NCBI GenBank assembly: GCA_041946865.1
Contig: JBHGBF010000090.1
Span: forward strand, 1-18,236
Length of the DNA stretch: 18,236 bases
DNA from: RPQK01 sp041946865
GTDB taxonomy: Bacteria > Acidobacteriota > UBA6911 > RPQK01
Direction of reading: 5' to 3'
Positions within the stretch are counted from its first letter, which is position 1; each line of letters opens with the position of its first letter. The notes beneath the pieces are model-generated. The model was not told the origin of the DNA. It worked only from the letters and a program-made list of their open reading frames with translations, and did no database searches. Shown one piece after another: positions 14,182 through 18,236 of this stretch. Position numbers and translations under genes: made by a program.

Positions 14182-15066
14182 TCAGCACCGCAACTGCGGG
14201 TGCGGTTTCGTCACGACCAGCAGGCTCACGATCACTGTCATTGCCGCATTCACAACCAGGGCTACGAATCCCGCGTTAATTCCCAGCCAAGGATCGTTTC
14301 CCGTCAGAAGGAGTGCCAGAACCAGGCCCAAACCGGCTAAGAGGCCGGCAAGAACGCCGTTGCGTGAAGCTCGCTTCCAGAAGAGTCCCAGTACGACGCC
14401 CGGGAAGAACTGCGTGACACCGTCATAGCCGAGCAGGAGCAAAGCAACCAGCGCCTTAGGGACAACGATGGCGAAAACCAGCGCCAGGCCGGTCAAAACG
14501 ACCACCAGTCCACGCGACAGTCTGACGACTGTCGCTTCCGAGGCGGAAGGCCTGAGGCTGAGCTGGTAGACGTTTTTGGATAGAAGCGTAGCAGCGCAGA
14601 GAATCAGCATGGCGCTCGGAACCATGGCGGTTACTGCCCCCGCCGCCCCGACAAATCCGAGGAACCAGGAGGGGAAAGTCTTCGCGACCAGGGCCAGGCA
14701 CGCTTCGTCGCCATTCTCCAGACCGGGAACGGCCAGCAGAGCTGTGAACCCGACCAGGAACACCAGCAGAATGGGTACCTGGTACAACGACATGATGATC
14801 GAGTTCCGTTTGATGGTCGCGGCGCTCTGTGCGGAGAAAACCGAGGCAAAGGTGTGCGGCCACATATAGAAACCCAAGGCGGTCAGAAGCACCGTCGACA
14901 TCACCCAAACGGAGTCCATGTTGGTCGTGGAACCGGGGAAAACTAAATGCCCCGGGCTCCGTTCTCCGAGGACGGTAAACATCTGCCCGAGTGGGGACAA
15001 TATCATGCCCTTGCGGGCACCCGCGATTATGGAAATCGAGGAACGCTGCTGCGCGGCTTCGCACAC
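14182..15066 (-). pseudogene. Sodium:solute symporter remnant lacking its N-terminal half
   Basis: The open frame has 294 residues from a GTG at 15066. Seven membrane segments are visible from about residue 53 onward: VMSTVLLTALGFYMWPHTFA, LYQVPILLVFLVGFTALLAV, WFLGFVGAAGAVTAMVPSAM, a long helix near 180-200, LLLLGYDGVTQFFPGVVLGL, LAGLLAGLGLVLALLL and the last one near 270-287. This order matches the C-terminal half of the SSS family, whose members are usually near 500 residues with 13 or so helices. The early helices are absent, and an in-frame TGA lies three codons before the GTG. The next gene on the other strand starts 30 bases beyond the break, so the missing part is not nearby. It is probably a deletion remnant and non-functional. 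It is convergent with the interrupted molybdoenzyme, 18 bases apart. Confidence 0.75.
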
Positions 15067-15096
15067 CGCCGATCAGTGCTAATCTAAGGCAAAACC

Positions 15097-16797
15097 ATGA
15101 GAAGACAAATGCTGCGCCTGGCGCTAAGCCTTACAGTCTGGCTGCTCTTGATCCCCAGCGTTCTTCCCAAGTCTTACCACGCTTCTCGTTTTGACGTGGA
15201 CCTGGACGTCGAAGCCGGAGGCGATCTTTCTGTCACTGAGACCGTGGTTTTTCAGTTTGAAGATGGACCATTCACCTATGTTTTCCGCGAGATTCCCCTG
15301 GGAGAGTCCGACGGCCTGGACCGGTTCCAGGGGTTCATGGACGGGGAGGAACTGCGTGTAGGCGACGGCGAGCCGGCGGGCTTGGAACTGCAACGCAGAA
15401 GTAATTCCATTCGACTCATCTGGCACTTTCCGCCGATCCCGAGCGGTTCCCACACCCTGGTAGTGAAATACCGGGCACGCGGGGCAGTGCGCCGGGAGAA
15501 CGGACAGGACTTGCTTCTCTGGAAAGCGATCCCTCCTGATCACGCTTATCGGATCGAATCGGGGCGAATCACGATCGCTTATCCAGCCGCTGCAAGGCTC
15601 GCCGGGGAACCGGGCGCCAACCGGAGGACGACCATAAGGGCTTCAGGCTCAACAATCTCTTACGAAGCGGGGCAGCTCAACAAGGACCGCGGGGTCACGA
15701 TAAACGTGCCGTTCGCACGGGGATCGATACTGACTGCCCCACCGCTCTGGCAGCAGGAGGCTGAGCGCCGAAGCTCCGAGCTCAGCCAGGCGGTCGCGAC
15801 CGCAACCGCCATCGTCGGCCCGCTGCTGCTGGTCGGGATCCTGATGATCGTGCGTTTACGCTTTGCAATCGCCGTTCCGAAAGGGGTCGGCCCTTCTGTC
15901 GCCACCTCTCCGCCCGACGATCTTCCTCCGGCCCTCGTCGGCGCAATCCGCGGATCCTGGTCGGACTGGCGAGTTGCGCTCGCGGCGCTCATCGATCTCG
16001 CGCAGAAAGGTTTCCTCGAGATCGAGGCCGAGCCGAAACGCTGGTGGACCAGCCGACAGTTTACGCTGCGCCGGAAGGCTGATCCCGGGCGCTTAAACCA
16101 TATCGAGGAAGTGTTGTTACGCCTTGTCTTCGGCAGCTCCCAACCGTATGCCGGGGAAGTTCAGCTACGCAAGGCCCAGAGGCAACTGCGGCGTCATTGG
16201 CGCCAATTCACGACGGGTCTGCGAGAAGCGGCCGAAGAGGCCGGGTTCATCGATGCCGAGCGGCAGAGAACCCGCAGGAAATGGATTGGTTGGGGAGTCG
16301 CGCTCGTCTGCCTGGCCGAATTCGGGACCGCGGCCATACTCCTCGCCGTAGCGCCTCAAAGCCAACTGCTGCCGATTGTCATGACCGTGGCTGTCGGCAT
16401 TGCTGTTTTTATCCTGGGTCTCCTGGTTTTGATCCTGGGAGCTACTCTGACTCGTTTGACCGATGCCGCACTGAATCGGAAGCAGCGTTGGGACGCTTTC
16501 CGCAAGCACCTCAGGCAGATGGCTTCCAAAAAGGGCCCGCTCCAGCCGGAATGGCTTGCCTCTTATTTGCCTTACGCGATCGTGTTCGGCCTGGGAAACC
16601 AGTGGGCCAAGGCCTTCAAGGATCGCGGAATGCCGGCGCACCTTGCCTGGCTGGTCGGCGCTGATCAGTTCGACGGATCCGAGGTCGCGGCCCTGGTGGC
16701 CGTCTTGAGCAGTTCCGGGGCCGGACACAGCTCGCGGGGAGGCGGATCAGGGGGCGCAGGCGGGGGTGGCGGAGGCGGCTCGAGCGGGGCAGGATAA
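15097..16797 (+). CDS. DUF2207 membrane protein with glycine-rich tail
   Basis: The product has 566 residues. A signal peptide (about 1-24) precedes an extracytoplasmic beta domain (25-225) containing DLSVTETVVFQFEDGPFTYV and REIPLG, which is typical of the N-terminal part of DUF2207. A membrane helix follows at 232-252. The cytosolic region (about 270-395) has winged-helix-like segments such as ALIDLAQKGFLEIE. Two more helices occur at about 398-420 and 425-450. The sequence YLPYAIVFGLGNQWAKAF (490-507) is a hallmark of the family. The tail after residue 543 is mostly Gly and Ser, also common in these proteins. The function is unknown in general. The gene stands alone, with only a weak AAGG before the ATG. 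Confidence 0.9.
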   Translation: MRRQMLRLALSLTVWLLLIPSVLPKSYHASRFDVDLDVEAGGDLSVTETVVFQFEDGPFTYVFREIPLGESDGLDRFQGFMDGEELRVGDGEPAGLELQRRSNSIRLIWHFPPIPSGSHTLVVKYRARGAVRRENGQDLLLWKAIPPDHAYRIESGRITIAYPAAARLAGEPGANRRTTIRASGSTISYEAGQLNKDRGVTINVPFARGSILTAPPLWQQEAERRSSELSQAVATATAIVGPLLLVGILMIVRLRFAIAVPKGVGPSVATSPPDDLPPALVGAIRGSWSDWRVALAALIDLAQKGFLEIEAEPKRWWTSRQFTLRRKADPGRLNHIEEVLLRLVFGSSQPYAGEVQLRKAQRQLRRHWRQFTTGLREAAEEAGFIDAERQRTRRKWIGWGVALVCLAEFGTAAILLAVAPQSQLLPIVMTVAVGIAVFILGLLVLILGATLTRLTDAALNRKQRWDAFRKHLRQMASKKGPLQPEWLASYLPYAIVFGLGNQWAKAFKDRGMPAHLAWLVGADQFDGSEVAALVAVLSSSGAGHSSRGGGSGGAGGGGGGGSSGAG

Positions 16798-16903
16798 GGA
16801 ACCCTTTGAGCGACCTCCACTCCCTATGCTCCACGCTTTCAAGTATCTGCGGGGCTTCCCGGCTCTGTAACGCAGCACCACGACGTAGTACTATGCTCAA
16901 AAC

Positions 16904-16910
16904 AGGAGGA
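16904..16910 (+). promoter_or_regulatory. Strong Shine-Dalgarno site of the Gfo/Idh/MocA gene
   Basis: AGGAGGA lies five bases before the ATG at 16916 and fixes that start, which also gives a complete Tat signal. The rest of the 118-base gap (16798-16915) holds no convincing promoter pair. Confidence 0.7.
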
Positions 16911-16915
16911 AGGCC

Positions 16916-18160
16916 ATGAGCGAGCTGTCTCGAAGAGAGTTTGTCTCGACTGCTGCAAAGGGTACGGCTGTGGCACTGACCGCATTGAGTCGCAGTCGGG
17001 TTCTGGGGGCTAACGATCGCATTTCAATCGGACAAATCGGGTGTGGCGATCGTGGAATCGATACTCACATGAAAACCGTTCACAAGTATGACGCCGCTCA
17101 GAACGTACAGTTTACGGCGGTTTGCGATCCCTGGCGGGTCCGGCGCGAAGAGGCGGCCGGGCTCATCAAGGAATGGTACGGTATCGAGGCCAAGACCTTC
17201 GTCTCCTATGAAGACTTGCTGGCCTTGAAAGATGTGGACGCCGTCATGATCGCCTCCTGCGACCACCAGCACGCCCGCCATCTGGAGGCGGCGGCCAAGG
17301 CCGGCAAACACGCCTACTGCGAGAAGCCCCTGGCGAGGAACATGGACGAGCTGATCAGGGCGGTCGATGCCGTGAAGAAGGCCGGAATCGTGGTCCAGAT
17401 CGGCACGCAGCTGCGCAGTCTACCCTCCATCATAGGCAGTCGCGAGGTTTACCAATCGGGCATCCTCGGCAAAGTCAGCCGGATCGAACAGGTGCGCAAC
17501 GACACCCAGCCGTTCTGGTACCGCTACGTGAAAGACGTCAAAGCCGAGGATGTGGACTGGAAGGAGTTCCTCATGGGCCAGCCAATGCGGCCCTTCAACG
17601 CGGTTCAGTATTCCGGATGGTATGGTTTCCGTGATTTTTGTGACGGCCTGGTGCCTCAATGGGGAAGCCATTACATCGATACTGTCCACTTCATAACCGG
17701 CGCCAGCTTCCCGACCTCCTGTGTTTGCCAAGGGGGAATCTTTACCTGGAAAGACCAGTACGGATTCACATGCGACGACCAGGTCCAGGCGCTATGGACC
17801 TATCCTGAAGCATTTCTGGTCAGCTATACCACCAACTTCGGAAACGGCTTCGGCAACCTTACGCGCATTTGCGGCGACCAGGGACTTCTGAAGATGGACA
17901 ACCTGATGGCGCCGGTCGTTACCGCCGAGGGAGGGAGCAAGAACAAGGGCGTGATCCGGGGCGTGAATCCGGTCAAAACGACCGAACGTCCGGATCACTT
18001 TTTGAACTGGCTCGAGTCTCTGCGTAGCGGCCAGGCGCCCCAGGCACCCATCGAAGCCGGCTACCAGCACGCAGTCGCCTGCATTATGGCAGTGGAATCA
18101 CAGGACAAAGGCGTCCGCATGGTCTACGACCACGCCAATCGACGAATTCATCAGGGGTAA
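16916..18160 (+). CDS. Tat-exported Gfo/Idh/MocA-family oxidoreductase
   Basis: This 414-residue protein starts with a twin-arginine signal, SRREFVSTAAKGTAVALTAL, so it is probably exported folded, with its cofactor bound. The NAD(P)-binding glycine motif GQIGCGDRG lies at residues 39-47. The EKP motif (136-138), whose Lys is the usual catalytic residue, is intact. Further on, PQWGSHYIDTVHF (248-260 region) supplies the D255 and H258 expected in the substrate pocket. Exported family members of this type are common in Acidobacteriota and Planctomycetes and are thought to act on sugars or sugar derivatives. The substrate here cannot be told. Length fits the family (about 380-450 residues). No sugar transporter or isomerase lies next to it in the window. 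Confidence 0.93.
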   Translation: MSELSRREFVSTAAKGTAVALTALSRSRVLGANDRISIGQIGCGDRGIDTHMKTVHKYDAAQNVQFTAVCDPWRVRREEAAGLIKEWYGIEAKTFVSYEDLLALKDVDAVMIASCDHQHARHLEAAAKAGKHAYCEKPLARNMDELIRAVDAVKKAGIVVQIGTQLRSLPSIIGSREVYQSGILGKVSRIEQVRNDTQPFWYRYVKDVKAEDVDWKEFLMGQPMRPFNAVQYSGWYGFRDFCDGLVPQWGSHYIDTVHFITGASFPTSCVCQGGIFTWKDQYGFTCDDQVQALWTYPEAFLVSYTTNFGNGFGNLTRICGDQGLLKMDNLMAPVVTAEGGSKNKGVIRGVNPVKTTERPDHFLNWLESLRSGQAPQAPIEAGYQHAVACIMAVESQDKGVRMVYDHANRRIHQG

Positions 18161-18165
18161 GTATT

Positions 18166-18180
18166 CCCGGCAAAGCCGGG
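18166..18180. terminator. Short GC hairpin after the oxidoreductase gene
   Basis: CCCGGC-AAA-GCCGGG forms a six-pair stem with a three-base loop five bases after the stop codon. No T-run follows, so it may be a weak or factor-assisted terminator or a transcript-end stabiliser. Confidence 0.35.
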
Positions 18181-18205
18181 CCTGGACTTTGGCGAAAGTA
18201 TACAG

Positions 18206-18236
18206 ATGAATCAACAGGAACCGCTGCTGTGTGGCT
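18206..18236 (+). CDS. Possible start of a further gene, cut by the window end
   Basis: An ATG at 18206 opens a frame that runs to the window edge (MNQQEPLLCG). There is no clear Shine-Dalgarno site, and ten residues are too few to recognise. It is recorded only because it is the first plausible start after the oxidoreductase gene on the same strand. Confidence 0.2.
   Translation, partial: MNQQEPLLCG

Noticed and set aside
16724..16794. Glycine-rich tail of the DUF2207 protein as a possible surface or repeat element
   Set aside because: Gly/Ser-rich C-termini are common in this family, so it needs no special explanation.
16837..16847. TTTCAAGTATC shared with 5807-5817, both upstream of genes
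   Set aside because: Shared 11-mers are expected many times by chance in 18 kb, the positions relative to the starts differ, and no further similarity surrounds them.

Overview
The window is GC-rich bacterial DNA with dense coding and no RNA genes, CRISPR arrays or insertion sequences that I can see. The gene content suggests a member of the Acidobacteriota or a close relative. It includes multiheme cytochromes, a secreted protein family I associate with that phylum, a TatT-type TRAP transporter, a DUF2207 protein, a Tat-exported Gfo/Idh/MocA oxidoreductase, and GC-rich hairpin repeats in intergenic DNA. The taxonomic assignment is inference from gene families, not from a marker gene.

Region 1 (1-5634, plus strand) is a tightly packed cluster that reads as an electron-transfer chain across the cell envelope. 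It holds the 3' end of a multiheme c-type cytochrome built from 73-residue triheme repeats, then an outer-membrane beta-barrel protein, a small secreted protein, and a membrane b-type cytochrome with two His-X13-His pairs. It ends with a membrane-anchored flavoprotein carrying a zinc ribbon and a two-cluster ferredoxin domain. The simplest model moves electrons between NAD(P)H and the outside through FAD and FeS, b hemes, c hemes and an outer-membrane barrel. The flavoprotein appears to be circularly permuted. This cluster is the best candidate for an undescribed system.

Region 2 (5635-7336, plus) begins with an intergenic stretch of degenerate 7-bp repeats and a possible promoter. It is followed by a cytoplasmic Asp-box beta-propeller and an overlapping small MoaD/ThiS-like protein ending in Gly-Gly.

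Region 3 (7337-12895, minus) starts with a nested inverted repeat between convergent genes. A TRAP transporter operon follows, transcribed leftward: the TatT-like lipoprotein, the DctP-type binding protein and a fused DctQM permease. Next to it is a type II NADH dehydrogenase.

Region 4 (12896-18236) holds a sulfite-oxidase-family molybdoenzyme interrupted by an in-frame amber codon whose conserved tail is still readable. It also has a sodium:solute symporter remnant lacking its N-terminal half, an intact DUF2207 membrane protein and a Tat-signal Gfo/Idh/MocA oxidoreductase. Two decaying genes side by side (13075-15066) mark a locally degrading stretch between intact genes.
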